DNA of 64,000 nucleotides from an uncultured Roseibium sp. (GCF_963669205.1 NZ_OY769915.1:6094501-6158500), one strand, 5' to 3'. Shown: positions 26,391 through 35,314, counted from the first letter of the stretch. Program-made: numbers and translations. The notes: generated by a model from the sequence alone, not told the origin.

Positions 26391-26588
26391 ATGCCCAAGC
26401 TGAAGACGAAATCCGGCGCCAAGAAGCGCTTCAAGGTGACCGCGACCGGCAAGGTGAAAACCGCGCAGGCCGGCAAGCGCCACGGCATGATCAAGCGCAC
26501 GAAGAAGTTCATCCGCAACGCACGTGGAACGACCACGCTCAGCGATCAGGATGCACGCATCGTGAAGCAGTTCCTGCCCTACGCTTAA
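26391..26588 (+). CDS. rpmI: 50S ribosomal protein L35
   Basis: A 65-residue basic protein beginning MPKLKTKSGAKKRFKVTATG, with the conserved KRHGMIKRTKKFIRNARG middle and DARIVKQFLPYA end. This is the normal full-length L35 of the large ribosomal subunit. An aggaaaggatgcaaa ribosome-binding region precedes the ATG. It is followed 25 bases later by rplT, the usual bacterial pair; infC is not adjacent, as is common in alphaproteobacteria. Confidence 0.97.
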   Translation: MPKLKTKSGAKKRFKVTATGKVKTAQAGKRHGMIKRTKKFIRNARGTTTLSDQDARIVKQFLPYA

Positions 26589-26613
26589 AGCCAGCCCCAA
26601 GGAGATCATCTAA

Positions 26614-26973
26614 ATGTCACGCGTCAAAAGGGGCGTCACCGCCCACGCCCGCCACAAGAAAGTTCTGAAGGCCGCGAAGGGTTATTACGGCCGCCGCAAG
26701 AGCACCATCCGCGTCGCCAAGCAGGCCGTCGAGAAGGCAGGACAATACGCCTACCGCGACCGCAAGGCCAAGAAGCGCACGTTCCGTTCGCTGTGGATCC
26801 AGCGCATCAACGCGGCAACCCGCGAGCACGGAATGACCTATGGCCGTTTCATCGACGGTCTGAACAAGGCCGGTGTTGAAGTCGACCGCAAGGTCCTGTC
26901 CGATCTCGCCATCAACCAGCCCGACGCGTTCAAGGTGCTGGTCGACAAGGCGCAGGGCGCTCTGACCGCCTAA
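26614..26973 (+). CDS. rplT: 50S ribosomal protein L20
   Basis: A 119-residue protein starting MSRVKRGVTAHARHKKVLKAAKGYYGRRK, with KRTFRSLWIQRINAATREHGMTYGRF and the C-terminal RKVLSDLAINQPDAF typical of L20. It is needed for early 50S assembly and in some bacteria represses its own operon by binding the mRNA. It ends the rpmI-rplT transcript, with a strong intrinsic terminator just downstream. Confidence 0.97.
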   Translation: MSRVKRGVTAHARHKKVLKAAKGYYGRRKSTIRVAKQAVEKAGQYAYRDRKAKKRTFRSLWIQRINAATREHGMTYGRFIDGLNKAGVEVDRKVLSDLAINQPDAFKVLVDKAQGALTA

Positions 26974-27001
26974 AGGCCTCAGACAAGAGATTTTTTGAAA
27001 G

Positions 27002-27028
27002 GCGCGGCTTTTTAGGCCGCGCTTTTTT
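27002..27028 (+). terminator. intrinsic terminator after rplT
   Basis: GCGCGGC and GCCGCGC form a perfect 7-bp GC stem around a TTTTTAG loop, followed by six T, 29 bases past the L20 stop. Confidence 0.9.
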
Positions 27029-27221
27029 GTTGTGTCCCGGCGGCGATGTTCCACTGCGCTTTCGGGAATGCGCACCTCGCGCTCCGCCCAGAACACCCAT
27101 AAGCTGCATTTTTAAAAACGTTTCCCTTTTTTATTGCAAATCCTTTCCCGACGCGCCTACGCTGGTAGATCCGGCACGTGGGCACTTGCCGGTGGATGCG
27201 CAGCAATGGGGAGCGGGATCC

Positions 27222-28658
27222 ATGCAGTTGTTTGAATCGTTTTTCGGCCTGATCGGCGACCTGACCTGGGGATGGGCGCTCATACCCTTCCTCATCATCA
27301 TCGGGGTTTTCTTCACCGTCGTGACCGGATTTGTTCAGATCCGGTTCTTCAGGCGCATGTTCAGGGTGCTGTCTTCAAAGAACCAGACCGGGGATCCCAA
27401 TGCCATCTCGGCGCGCGAAGCCCTGCTGCTGTCCGTCGGCGGACGTGTCGGTGGCGGCAACATCGCGGGTGTTGCCGTTGCCATTACACTCGGCGGCCCT
27501 GGCGCGGTCTTCTGGATGTGGGCGGTTGCCCTTGTCGGCATGGCGACCAGCCTGATCGAGTGTTCGCTGGCCCAGCTCTACAAACGTTCGGAGGGCGACG
27601 GAACCTATCGCGGCGGCCCGGCCCGCTCGATCATTCACGGGCTTGGCGAAGACTATCGCTGGCTCGCCGTCCTCTATGCGGTCTGCCTGATTGCCTCCTT
27701 TGCATTCGGTTTCAACGCGTTTCAGGGCAACACGGTCGCAGGGGCCGCAGAGGAAAGCCTCGGCATCGGCCGCATCTGGACCGGGCTCGGCCTGACCGTC
27801 ATCACCGGCCTGATCGTCTTCGGCGGCATTCACCGGATTGCGAAAGTCGCCGACATCGTCGTGCCGATCATGGCGGTCGGCTACATTGCCATGGCGCTGC
27901 TCGTCATCGTCCTCAACGTCACCGAAATCCCGGCAGCGCTCTACATGATCGTCGCCAACGCCTTCGGCTGGGAAGAAGCCGTCGGCGGCGGCATGGGAGC
28001 AGCGCTAGCGCAGGGCCTGCGCCGCGGCCTGTTCTCCAACGAGGCTGGCCTCGGGTCAGCGCCCAACGTCGCGGCAACGGCGGACGTCCGTCACCCGATC
28101 AGCCAGGGGATCACCCAGTCGTTTTCGGTTTTCATCGACACGATCATCATCTGCACCTGTACCGCGCTCATCATTCTGCTGGGCGATGTCTATGTGCCCG
28201 GCGACGAGGCGGTCGACGGCATCGTGCTGACGCAGCAGTCCCTGGCCTCGCATCTCGGCGGCTGGACAAGCTACTTCCTGACGCTGGCAATCCTGCTGTT
28301 CGCGTTCAGTTCGATCATCTACAACTACTATCTCGGCGAAAACGCCCTGACCTCCATGACCGGGAATACGGCGGCCGTTCAAGTGCTGCGGGTTCTGGTG
28401 ATGGGCGTGGTGTTCCTGGGCGCGACGGCACCGGGCGCAACGGCGGTGTTCTTCTTCTCAGATCCGCTGATGGGCGTGCTCGCCGTCGTCAACCTGCTGG
28501 CACTCATGATGCTGTTCCCGACGGCAAAGCGCATCCTTGACGACTTCAAGGAGCAGATCCGCGCGGGCGTCGACCGGCCGGTGCTCAATCCGGACAAGTT
28601 CGCCGATCTGGATATCGACCGGACTGCGTGGACCGGCAAGGATCCGGACGCGGCCTGA
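27222..28658 (+). CDS. alanine/glycine:cation symporter (AGCS family)
   Basis: A 478-residue inner-membrane transporter that couples small neutral amino acids to Na+ or H+. Recognised by TGDPNAISAREALLLSVGGRVGGGNIAGVAVAITLGGPGAVFWMWAVALVGMATSLIECSLAQLYK, the conserved GAALAQGLRRGLFSNEAGLGSAPNVAATA block, and about ten hydrophobic segments. I start at the ATG at 27222 (gggagcggg upstream), because the longer in-frame extension to 27027 is non-homologous leader. Transcribed alone, between the rplT terminator and a non-coding gap. Substrate choice (alanine or glycine) is not resolvable. Confidence 0.92.
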   Translation: MQLFESFFGLIGDLTWGWALIPFLIIIGVFFTVVTGFVQIRFFRRMFRVLSSKNQTGDPNAISAREALLLSVGGRVGGGNIAGVAVAITLGGPGAVFWMWAVALVGMATSLIECSLAQLYKRSEGDGTYRGGPARSIIHGLGEDYRWLAVLYAVCLIASFAFGFNAFQGNTVAGAAEESLGIGRIWTGLGLTVITGLIVFGGIHRIAKVADIVVPIMAVGYIAMALLVIVLNVTEIPAALYMIVANAFGWEEAVGGGMGAALAQGLRRGLFSNEAGLGSAPNVAATADVRHPISQGITQSFSVFIDTIIICTCTALIILLGDVYVPGDEAVDGIVLTQQSLASHLGGWTSYFLTLAILLFAFSSIIYNYYLGENALTSMTGNTAAVQVLRVLVMGVVFLGATAPGATAVFFFSDPLMGVLAVVNLLALMMLFPTAKRILDDFKEQIRAGVDRPVLNPDKFADLDIDRTAWTGKDPDAA

Positions 28659-29027
28659 CCGTTCGAAGGCATCCTCGCGAACACTGCCGGCGGCTCCCGG
28701 GCCGCCGGTTCCGGCCTCCGGCTGAAACTCGGGCAAGGCGTTAGCCACGCTCGTGCGTGACCGCGGATATCCTCAGCCTCAACCGGAGAGCGGGCGGATC
28801 CGCGTTACCCGGAAATCCGCGCTCAAGCGCGCCATATCCATGGGCCCGCGCGCCCCGCGATCACGCGAACTGTCTCCCAAAGCACCAAGCCGTTAACTTT
28901 TGTGACCTCGTTTTGGCCGAATTCCGCGGGCAAAAGGTTAACGGATCCCTATATTGGCATGGTGATTGCGAGGTTTCAGGCAAGACGGCACCAAGCGTGC
29001 CATTTTGAAACAACGAGGCGTTTTTTA
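28659..29027 (+). other. non-coding gap after the symporter
   Basis: 369 bases with no credible gene. A GC-rich hairpin (CCGGCGGC with GCCGCCGG, ~28688-28709) follows the symporter stop but lacks a T tract. The right part is less GC-rich and has a near-palindrome around CCGTTAACTTTTG and CAAAAGGTTAACGG (~28892-28946), which may be a regulatory site for the downstream small gene. Confidence 0.6.
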
Positions 29028-29360
29028 GTGCGAGTGAACCCGGTAAGTGCAACAGGCCGTTCCATTGTGAGGCGCCAGCGTCCCTCTTCGGGAGAGGCTC
29101 GGTCCGGCTCCAAGGGCGATTTCGCAGGTTATCTGCCGCCGCCGCCGGAACCGGAGCACCGCAGCGAGCCGGAGACCTTCTTCCGGGACTATCACCCCAA
29201 TTCGGTTTTCCTCGCCCACCTGCTCGCGTCAGGCGAGATCGAGCTTCAGGAGCGGCCGCGCCGACGTTCGGTCCCCGAGCTCTGCGCCGACACCTATCGC
29301 GCCACTGCCGCGTTGCCGAGGCAGCGAGCAGCCGGGCACCTGATCAGGACCGACCGCTGA
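29028..29360 (+). CDS. small hypothetical protein, Pro/Arg-rich
   Basis: About 110 residues from a GTG at 29028 (tttttta then GTG; weak ribosome site, so the start is uncertain; a second GTG lies two codons on). The N-terminus is Ser/Arg-rich. A GYLPPPPEPEHR segment and a more ordered FFRDYHPNSVFLAHLLASGE stretch follow. Composition and third-base GC are gene-like, and an intrinsic terminator follows 40 bases after the stop, which supports a real transcript. I do not recognise a named family; similar short cytoplasmic proteins are common in this order. No signal peptide or membrane segment. Confidence 0.65.
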   Translation: MRVNPVSATGRSIVRRQRPSSGEARSGSKGDFAGYLPPPPEPEHRSEPETFFRDYHPNSVFLAHLLASGEIELQERPRRRSVPELCADTYRATAALPRQRAAGHLIRTDR

Positions 29361-29399
29361 CATTTTCTTGGTTTCCAGAAGTACCACTGGAGTTCCTGG

Positions 29400-29428
29400 C
29401 CCGGAGCATCGCGCTCCGGGTCTTTTTT
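29400..29428 (+). terminator. intrinsic terminator after the small hypothetical gene
   Basis: CCCGGAGC and GCTCCGGG form a perfect 8-bp stem around ATCGC, followed by TCTTTTTTT. Confidence 0.9.
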
Positions 29429-29578
29429 TCACGTTGCAGGCAAATCTGCGTCAAGTCGGCACATAAGTGATCTCCAGCACATTTGCCGGCTGATTCGATA
29501 CCTATATTGAACCCAGATCCGGAAACACCGGACCTCCGACACGATGGCCACGGTCTGGCCCAACACGGAGTATGGATT

Positions 29579-29899
29579 ATGATTGTCACACCCGTTCCCG
29601 CCGTCCATGAAACGCGTGCGCGCCAAAAGCCACTCGATACGCAGGTAACGCAGATGGAAGATGCCCTGGCGGTTTCTCGCCAGTTTTCCGATCTTCCGAT
29701 GGTTCCCCTGCATGTCGCCTCCGCCGCGCTGCGCAACACCTATCACGGCACGGACGCGGAATACGCAACGCAGCTGCTGGCGGGAAGCGCGTTTCATCAT
29801 GAAACAGTGCTGGAACGCAAAGACCATGTCCGGCAATACGCCGCCGCATCCGCCTATGAGGACGACGAGCGCACTCACACGGTGTCCCTTTCGGCCTGA
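29579..29899 (+). CDS. small hypothetical protein
   Basis: About 106 residues beginning MIVTPVPAVHETRARQKPL. The central part (LPMVPLHVASAALRNTYHGT, YATQLLAGSAFHHETVLERK) has a regular helical look. No known motif, signal peptide or membrane segment. The ATG at 29579 follows cacggagtatgg, a usable ribosome site; in-frame sequence upstream is not gene-like. It converges with the gamma-glutamyltransferase gene. Because it lies between an intrinsic terminator and a convergent gene, it should have its own promoter. Function unknown. Confidence 0.55.
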   Translation: MIVTPVPAVHETRARQKPLDTQVTQMEDALAVSRQFSDLPMVPLHVASAALRNTYHGTDAEYATQLLAGSAFHHETVLERKDHVRQYAAASAYEDDERTHTVSLSA

Positions 29900-29961
29900 C
29901 GTGGCATCCGCACTGTCGAACCAACCGCGCCGATCGGCAAGCAGGATCAGGCGCCGCTGCG

Positions 29962-31557
29962 CTAGTAGCCGGCGGCGTGCCCGTCCTTGCGCGGATCGGA
30001 CCCTGCGGTCAGGAGATGACGCCCCTTGTCGATCATGATCGCCTGGCTGCCGCCGATCGGTCCGGACGCCGGAACGACCGTATGGCCGCGTGCTTTCAGG
30101 CCGTCGACGGTTGAGGGAGGCACGAAGCGTTCCGCCTGGAGGTCGTGAGTGTCCAGATCGAAGAACATGCGCGGAAAATCGATCGCGGCCTGCACATCCA
30201 TGCCGTAATCGATGATGTTCGTCAGAAGATGCGCATGGCCGCAGGCCTGGTATTGTCCGCCCATCACCCCGAACGACAGGAACGGAGCGCCATCCTTCAG
30301 GACCATGGCGGGAATGATCGTGTGCATCGGCCGCTTGCCGCCATCGATCGAATTCGCGTGTCCCGGCGCGGCCCTGAACGATTTGCCGCGGCTATGAAGC
30401 AGCACGCCGCTCGCCGGGGCGACGATCCCCGAGCCGAAATCGCTGAACAGAGAATTGATGAAGGAAACCGAAAGGCCGTCCTTGTCGACAACGCTCAGAT
30501 AGACCGTGTCGGTCTGTGGTGAAAGAGAAGCCTCGGGAAGCGGGGAAATGCGGTTCTCGAGCGAGACCAGGCTCGCGAGCTGGTCGATATAGTCTGACCC
30601 GATCAGCCGCGTGTGGCACACATCCATGTAGTTGGGGTCGGTAACAAATTTGTCCCGAACCGCGTAGGCGATGCGCGAGGCCTCCATCTCCAGGTGAAAC
30701 CGTTCCGGGCCGAGTGGGTCCAGGTTTTCCAGATCGAACTTCTCCAGGATCCCGAGGATCACCAGCGCTATGACGCCCTGTCCGTTCGGCGGAAGTTCGG
30801 CAACGGAGTAGCCCTTGTAGTCGCGCATGACGGGGGCGACGGCGGTCGTGTGACATGCGGCAAGGTCGTCTTCGGTCATCAGGCCGCCCTTGGCCTGGAG
30901 CGCCGACACGATGTCGCGGGCGATGTCGCCGCTGTAGAATGCGTCCGCGCCGCCTTCCGCGATCCGTTCGAGGGTGTCGGCAAGATGCGGGTATTTCAAT
31001 ATGGTACCGGTTTCCGGCGCCTGACCGCTGATCAGGTAGCGCGCTGCCGAGATTTCATCGCCTGCAAGTTTTGAGACATTTTCCGCCCAGTCGCGCGCAA
31101 CCCTTGGAGCCACGGGGAAACCGTCGCGGGCATATTCGATGGCGCGTTTGAAGAGCTCCTTGAACGATCGCGTGCCGTGTGCCGACAGCAGCGTTTCCCA
31201 GGCCCGCACGGCTCCTGGCACGGTGACGGCATGCGCGGACGTGTCGGTAATTTCCTTCACACCCAGTTCCGCGAGACGCTCGGGCGACGCCGCTTTGGGC
31301 GCTGCGCCCGAACCGTTGAAACCGGTCAGGCGGCCATCGGGTTCGGTCACGATCGCGAAACAGTCGCCACCGATACCGGTCATGTGCGTTTCGACGACGC
31401 ACTGCACGGCAACACCTGCAATCGCGGCATCGACCGCATTGCCGCCGCTTTGCAGAACTTCCAGAACGGCACTTGTCGCCAATGGGTGAGAGGTTGCAGC
31501 CGCCGCGTTGCGCGCAAAGACCGGCGAGCGCCCCGGAGCCTGAAAATCACGCTTCAC
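29962..31557 (-). CDS. gamma-glutamyltransferase family protein
   Basis: A 531-residue Ntn-hydrolase-type protein without a recognisable signal peptide. The N-terminal part (SHPLATSAVLEVLQSGGNAVDAAIAG, THMTGIGGDCFAIV) and the cleavage/catalytic Thr in QTDTVYLSVVDKDG (Thr351) are intact. A GGKRPMHTIIPAMVLKDGAPFLSFGVMGGQYQ block and a PRMFFDLD segment follow. Such proteins autocleave and transfer or hydrolyse gamma-glutamyl groups; the cytoplasmic subgroup often acts on gamma-glutamyl amines, oxamate-like substrates or cephalosporin analogues. A link to the glnT-type gamma-glutamylation at the left edge is possible but purely speculative at 28 kb distance. Confidence 0.88.
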   Translation of the reverse strand: MKRDFQAPGRSPVFARNAAAATSHPLATSAVLEVLQSGGNAVDAAIAGVAVQCVVETHMTGIGGDCFAIVTEPDGRLTGFNGSGAAPKAASPERLAELGVKEITDTSAHAVTVPGAVRAWETLLSAHGTRSFKELFKRAIEYARDGFPVAPRVARDWAENVSKLAGDEISAARYLISGQAPETGTILKYPHLADTLERIAEGGADAFYSGDIARDIVSALQAKGGLMTEDDLAACHTTAVAPVMRDYKGYSVAELPPNGQGVIALVILGILEKFDLENLDPLGPERFHLEMEASRIAYAVRDKFVTDPNYMDVCHTRLIGSDYIDQLASLVSLENRISPLPEASLSPQTDTVYLSVVDKDGLSVSFINSLFSDFGSGIVAPASGVLLHSRGKSFRAAPGHANSIDGGKRPMHTIIPAMVLKDGAPFLSFGVMGGQYQACGHAHLLTNIIDYGMDVQAAIDFPRMFFDLDTHDLQAERFVPPSTVDGLKARGHTVVPASGPIGGSQAIMIDKGRHLLTAGSDPRKDGHAAGY

Positions 31558-31812
31558 TGAATTCCTCCAACCCGAATTTCACATCACTTGTTCCGTTTCG
31601 CCGCAGAAGTTTCTCGGCGAAGCTACCTATTCGCCTGCGCTCTGGTCTGATAGCAAGCCCTGATTGAGGGCAGCACCTTAAGGAGTGACCGGCAAATGCG
31701 CAAACATGCAAATGGAGCGCACACTGCCGATCGCGGCTTGTGCCGTACATGGCGCGACTTGAGAGAAGTGTTTGCCCCGCCCCGTTATGAACCTTCAAAA
31801 GGACGACATTCA

Positions 31813-32247
31813 ATGGCAAATGGCATTTCACTTTCAACGGCAGAGACCATCACTTCCGCCGCATTTGCAAAAGCGGCCGAACTGGGCCTGAAGCCGCTCA
31901 CCGTTGTCGTGCTGGATGCGGGCGGTCACACCGTGACGCTGAAGCGGCAGGACGGCTCGTCCAACCTGCGTCCGCAGATCGCGACGGGAAAGGCGAACGG
32001 CGCACTTGCGGTCGGCACTGGAACCCGGTGGCTGAACGCAAACGCGGAAACGCGTCCTCATTTCGTCAATGCGCTCAACGGCGCCGCCGGCGGCAACATC
32101 ATACCGGTACCGGGCGGCGTGCTGGTCAGGAATGATGCAGGTGAAACACTCGGCGCCGTCGGCATTACCGGCGACACGTCCGACAACGACGAAGCCTGCG
32201 CCGTGGCCGGGATCGAGACAGCCGGTCTGGTCGCCGATTGCGGATAA
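31813..32247 (+). CDS. GlcG/HbpS-family protein (DUF336)
   Basis: A 144-residue protein of the haem-degrading/GlcG fold: LSTAETITSAAFAKAAELGLKPLTVVVLDAGGH, NAETRPHFVNALN, then IIPVPGGVLVRND and ETLGAVGITGDTSDNDEACAVAGIE. HbpS members bind haem or cofactors and often sit beside dehydrogenases or sensors; their function in most bacteria is unclear. The ATG at 31813 follows aaaggacgac. It is divergent from the gamma-glutamyltransferase gene and convergent with phaR, with a strong hairpin after it. Confidence 0.85.
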   Translation: MANGISLSTAETITSAAFAKAAELGLKPLTVVVLDAGGHTVTLKRQDGSSNLRPQIATGKANGALAVGTGTRWLNANAETRPHFVNALNGAAGGNIIPVPGGVLVRNDAGETLGAVGITGDTSDNDEACAVAGIETAGLVADCG

Positions 32248-32281
32248 CGCTCAAAGGTGAAAACACCGCCTGGAAAGTCAA

Positions 32282-32311
32282 CGGCAGGAAGCGGCAACCC
32301 GCTTCCTGCCG
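32282..32311. terminator. long hairpin between convergent genes
   Basis: CGGCAGGAAGCGG and CCGCTTCCTGCCG form a perfect 13-bp stem around CAAC, between the GlcG-like gene end and the phaR end. No T tract on either side, so it may act as a bidirectional, possibly Rho-assisted, end or as mRNA 3' protection. Confidence 0.7.
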
Positions 32312-32344
32312 GCATTCATTCTGATCGGCAACCTTGGCCCGGCG

Positions 32345-32938
32345 TCAGGATTTGTCCGAAAGCTGGTTGATCTTTTTCTGCATTTCTTCCAGCTGCCGTT
32401 TCATGTCATCGAGTTCACCGGGGCCGGACGCGCTTTTCTTGGCATCGGCTGGAGCTGATCCGGCAGTCGAGGAATTTCCCGCTTCACCGGTCGGGAACGG
32501 CATGAACATTTTCATGGCACGCTCGAACATTTCGGTGTTCCGCTTCACCTGATCCTCGATGGCATCGAAAGCGGTTGCACCGAAAGCCTCGCTCATTTGC
32601 GAGCGCAGCTTTTCCTGTTCCTTGGTGAGCGACGTCATCGAATATTCCAGAAAGCTTGGAACCAGACCCTGCATGCTGTCGCCGTAAAAGCGGATCAACT
32701 GCCGCAGAAACGTGACGGGCAGAAGATTCTGGCCCTTGCCTTCCTGCTCGAAAATGATCTGCGTGAGCACCGACCGGGTAATTTCCTCTCCCGATTTGGC
32801 GTCGTAGACCACGAAATCCTCTTCTCCCTTCACCATCACCGCGAGATCCTCAAGCGTGACATAGGTGCTGGTGCCCGTGTTGTAGAGCCGCCGGTTGGCG
32901 TATTTCTTGATGATTGTAGGCTCGGTTGTCTTAGCCAT
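32345..32938 (-). CDS. phaR: polyhydroxyalkanoate synthesis repressor PhaR
   Basis: A 197-residue PHB-responsive repressor. Residues ~7-70 are the DNA-binding domain (TIIKKYANRRLYNTGTSTYVTLEDLAVMVKGEEDFVVYDAKSGEEIT). The PHB_acc segment (LTQIIFEQEGKGQNLLPVTFLRQLIRFYGDSMQGLVPSFLEYSM) is followed by an Ala/Ser linker and a C-terminal amphipathic helix that binds granules (DDMKRQLEEMQKKINQL). It represses phasin and its own gene until polyhydroxybutyrate accumulates. It is divergent from phaA, so phaA-phaB is a natural target in the ~300-base divergent region. Confidence 0.94.
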   Translation of the reverse strand: MAKTTEPTIIKKYANRRLYNTGTSTYVTLEDLAVMVKGEEDFVVYDAKSGEEITRSVLTQIIFEQEGKGQNLLPVTFLRQLIRFYGDSMQGLVPSFLEYSMTSLTKEQEKLRSQMSEAFGATAFDAIEDQVKRNTEMFERAMKMFMPFPTGEAGNSSTAGSAPADAKKSASGPGELDDMKRQLEEMQKKINQLSDKS

Positions 32939-33235
32939 TCGTCATTTCCGCCTGTCAGCCTTACGGCTAGTTTTCCATGTGACGACAGTGCTTTCGCTGA
33001 CGTGCCGCCTCCTCCGACTAAGAGACTAAGCCAATCGTATCGGATCGTGCCACTCTTTTTATGTGCGCTGACGAAAGGATTATGCCGCAAATGCGAAAAG
33101 ACCCCCCGGATAAGGGCTGTTACGGTTGACACCGTATCCCGGGCAGTTTCTAGTCCTCCGATAATTGAGGATCGAAAAGTGCCCCGCAGGCACCGTCCGT
33201 CTACGGCCATTCGGCCATCAGTTCTGGAGAGTAGT

Positions 33236-34417
33236 ATGAGCGCTTCCACAGATATCGTTATTGTCAGCGCGACCCGCACGCCTGTTGGATCTTTCAACGG
33301 CTCGTTCGCCAACGTTCCGGCACATGACCTGGGCACAATCGTCATGAAAGCCGCCATGGAACAGGCCGGCGTCGAAGGCGGAGACATCGACGAAGTCGTG
33401 TTCGGTCAGGTTCTGACGGCCGCGCAGGGACAGAACCCGGCACGACAGGCCGCGATCAATGCCGGCATTGCCGACAGTTCATCCGCCTGGACCCTGAACC
33501 AGGTTTGCGGATCCGGTTTGCGCACCGTTGCTATTGCAGCGCAGCAGATCCAGACCGGCGATGCCACCATCATGATGGCCGGCGGCCAGGAAAACATGTC
33601 GCTGTCGCCCCATGCTGCGCATATGCGCAACGGCTACAAGATGGGCGATTACAAGATGATCGACACCATGATCAAGGATGGTCTGTGGGACGCCTTCAAC
33701 GGCTACCATATGGGCCAGACGGCGGAGAACGTTGCCGAGAAATGGCAGATCAACCGCGATCAGCAGGACGCATTCGCCGTAGCCTCGCAGAACAAGGCCG
33801 AGGCTGCCCAGAAAGCCGGCAAGTTCAAGGACGAGATCACCCCGGTTACGGTCAAGGAACGCCGGGCCGAGAAAGTGGTCGAGGACGACGAATACATCCG
33901 TCACGGCGCGACCCTTGAAAGCGTTGCCAAGCTGCGCCCGGCCTTCAACAAGGAAGGCTCCGTCACCGCCGCCAACGCATCCGGCATCAACGACGGTGCG
34001 GCCGCCATCCTCGTCATGAGCGCGGCAGAAGCTGAAAAGCGCGATCTGACGCCGCTCGCCCGGATCGCGTCCTGGGCAACCGCCGGCGTCGACCCGGCCA
34101 TCATGGGCTCGGGTCCGATCCCCGCTTCCCGCAAGGCGCTTGAAAAAGCAGGTTGGGCCGCGGCCGACCTCGATCTGGTCGAAGCCAACGAAGCCTTTGC
34201 CGCGCAGGCCTGCGCTGTCAACAAGGACATGGGCTGGAACCCGGACATCGTCAACGTGAACGGCGGCGCGATCGCCATCGGCCATCCGATCGGCGCATCG
34301 GGTGCGCGCATTCTGACGACCCTGCTGCACGAAATGAACCGCCGCGACGCCAAGAAGGGTCTCGCGACCCTGTGCATCGGCGGCGGCATGGGCGTTGCCA
34401 TGTGCCTGGAGCGCTGA
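33236..34417 (+). CDS. phaA: acetyl-CoA acetyltransferase (PHB thiolase) PhaA
   Basis: A 393-residue biosynthetic thiolase condensing two acetyl-CoA to acetoacetyl-CoA in the cytoplasm. Catalytic residues are visible: Cys91 in LNQVCGSGLRTVA, His350 in IAIGHPIGASGAR, and Cys380 in TLCIGGGMGVAM. The ATG at 33236 is preceded by ctggagag; an in-frame upstream extension is not homologous. It is followed by phaB in the same direction after a 14-bp hairpin. The PHB synthase phaC is not in the window. Confidence 0.96.
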   Translation: MSASTDIVIVSATRTPVGSFNGSFANVPAHDLGTIVMKAAMEQAGVEGGDIDEVVFGQVLTAAQGQNPARQAAINAGIADSSSAWTLNQVCGSGLRTVAIAAQQIQTGDATIMMAGGQENMSLSPHAAHMRNGYKMGDYKMIDTMIKDGLWDAFNGYHMGQTAENVAEKWQINRDQQDAFAVASQNKAEAAQKAGKFKDEITPVTVKERRAEKVVEDDEYIRHGATLESVAKLRPAFNKEGSVTAANASGINDGAAAILVMSAAEAEKRDLTPLARIASWATAGVDPAIMGSGPIPASRKALEKAGWAAADLDLVEANEAFAAQACAVNKDMGWNPDIVNVNGGAIAIGHPIGASGARILTTLLHEMNRRDAKKGLATLCIGGGMGVAMCLER

Positions 34418-34434
34418 CCGCGCGGATTTGACAA

Positions 34435-34466
34435 GGATCATGGCCGGGACCGCCCGGCCGTGGTCC
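34435..34466 (+). terminator. phaA-phaB intergenic hairpin
   Basis: GGATCATGGCCGGG pairs with CCCGGCCGTGGTCC (14 bp, two G-T) around ACCG, 17 bases after phaA. No T run follows, so it is more likely a partial terminator or an mRNA stabiliser than a full stop. Confidence 0.6.
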
Positions 34467-34553
34467 AAGGACTGAAGTTTTAGACAAAACACTCTGTTGA
34501 AGAGCCGGGAGCCAAAGCTCCAAGAGGCCAACTGGAAGTCAGGAGGACGGGGA

Positions 34554-35282
34554 ATGAGCAAGGTCGCACTGGTCACGGGCGGAACACGCGGCATCGGCGA
34601 GGCAATCTCGCGCGGGCTGAAGGACGCCGGCTACACCGTGGCAGCCACCTACGCGGGCAACACCGAAAAGGCGGAAGCCTTCAAGGCGGAAACCGGCATT
34701 CATGTCTTTAAATGGGATGTCTCCGACCCCGAAGCCTGCGCCGCCGGGATTGCCCAGGTCGAAAACGAGCTTGGCCCGGTCGAGGTGCTGGTCAACAATG
34801 CCGGCATCACCCGCGACGGCATGTTCCACAAGATGGACTTCGACCAGTGGCGCGCGGTGTTGTCCACCAACCTGGATTCCATGTTCACGATGACCCATCC
34901 CGTCATCAACGGCATGCGCGGACGCGGCTCCGGCCGCATCATCAACATCTCGTCCATCAACGGCCAGAAAGGCCAGATGGGCCAGACGAACTACTCGGCA
35001 GCCAAGGCCGGCGTGATCGGCTTCACCAAGGCGCTGGCACAGGAAAACGCCTTCAAGGGCATCACCGTGAACTGCGTCTGCCCGGGCTACATCAACACCG
35101 ACATGGTTGCCGCCATGCCGGAAAAGGTGCTGGAGTCGATCGTCTCCAACATCCCGGTCGGCCGTCTCGGCCACCCGGAAGAAATCGCCCAGACCGTGGT
35201 CTACCTGGCCTCTGACGCCGCCGCCTTCATGACCGGCGCGGTCATGACCATCAACGGCGGCCAGTACGTCGCCAACGGCTGA
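34554..35282 (+). CDS. phaB: acetoacetyl-CoA reductase PhaB
   Basis: A 242-residue NADPH-dependent SDR that makes (R)-3-hydroxybutyryl-CoA for PHB. The cofactor loop VTGGTRGIGEAISRG is at the N-terminus, NNAGITRDGMFHKM near residue 81, the catalytic triad is Ser134, Tyr147 and Lys151 (NISSINGQ, NYSAAKAG), and NCVCPGYINTDMV follows. Adjacent to phaA, which distinguishes it from the fatty-acid FabG. Preceded by aggaggacgggg, a strong ribosome site, and followed by an intrinsic terminator. Expression is likely under PhaR. Confidence 0.95.
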   Translation: MSKVALVTGGTRGIGEAISRGLKDAGYTVAATYAGNTEKAEAFKAETGIHVFKWDVSDPEACAAGIAQVENELGPVEVLVNNAGITRDGMFHKMDFDQWRAVLSTNLDSMFTMTHPVINGMRGRGSGRIINISSINGQKGQMGQTNYSAAKAGVIGFTKALAQENAFKGITVNCVCPGYINTDMVAAMPEKVLESIVSNIPVGRLGHPEEIAQTVVYLASDAAAFMTGAVMTINGGQYVANG

Positions 35283-35314
35283 TCGGACGTCTGCGGACAT
35301 CTTCAAATTTCAAA

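Noticed and set aside
32939..33235. PhaR binding site in the phaR-phaA gap (tgccgcaaatgcg).
   Set aside because: A weak TGC/GCA pattern only; not distinguishable from background without binding data.
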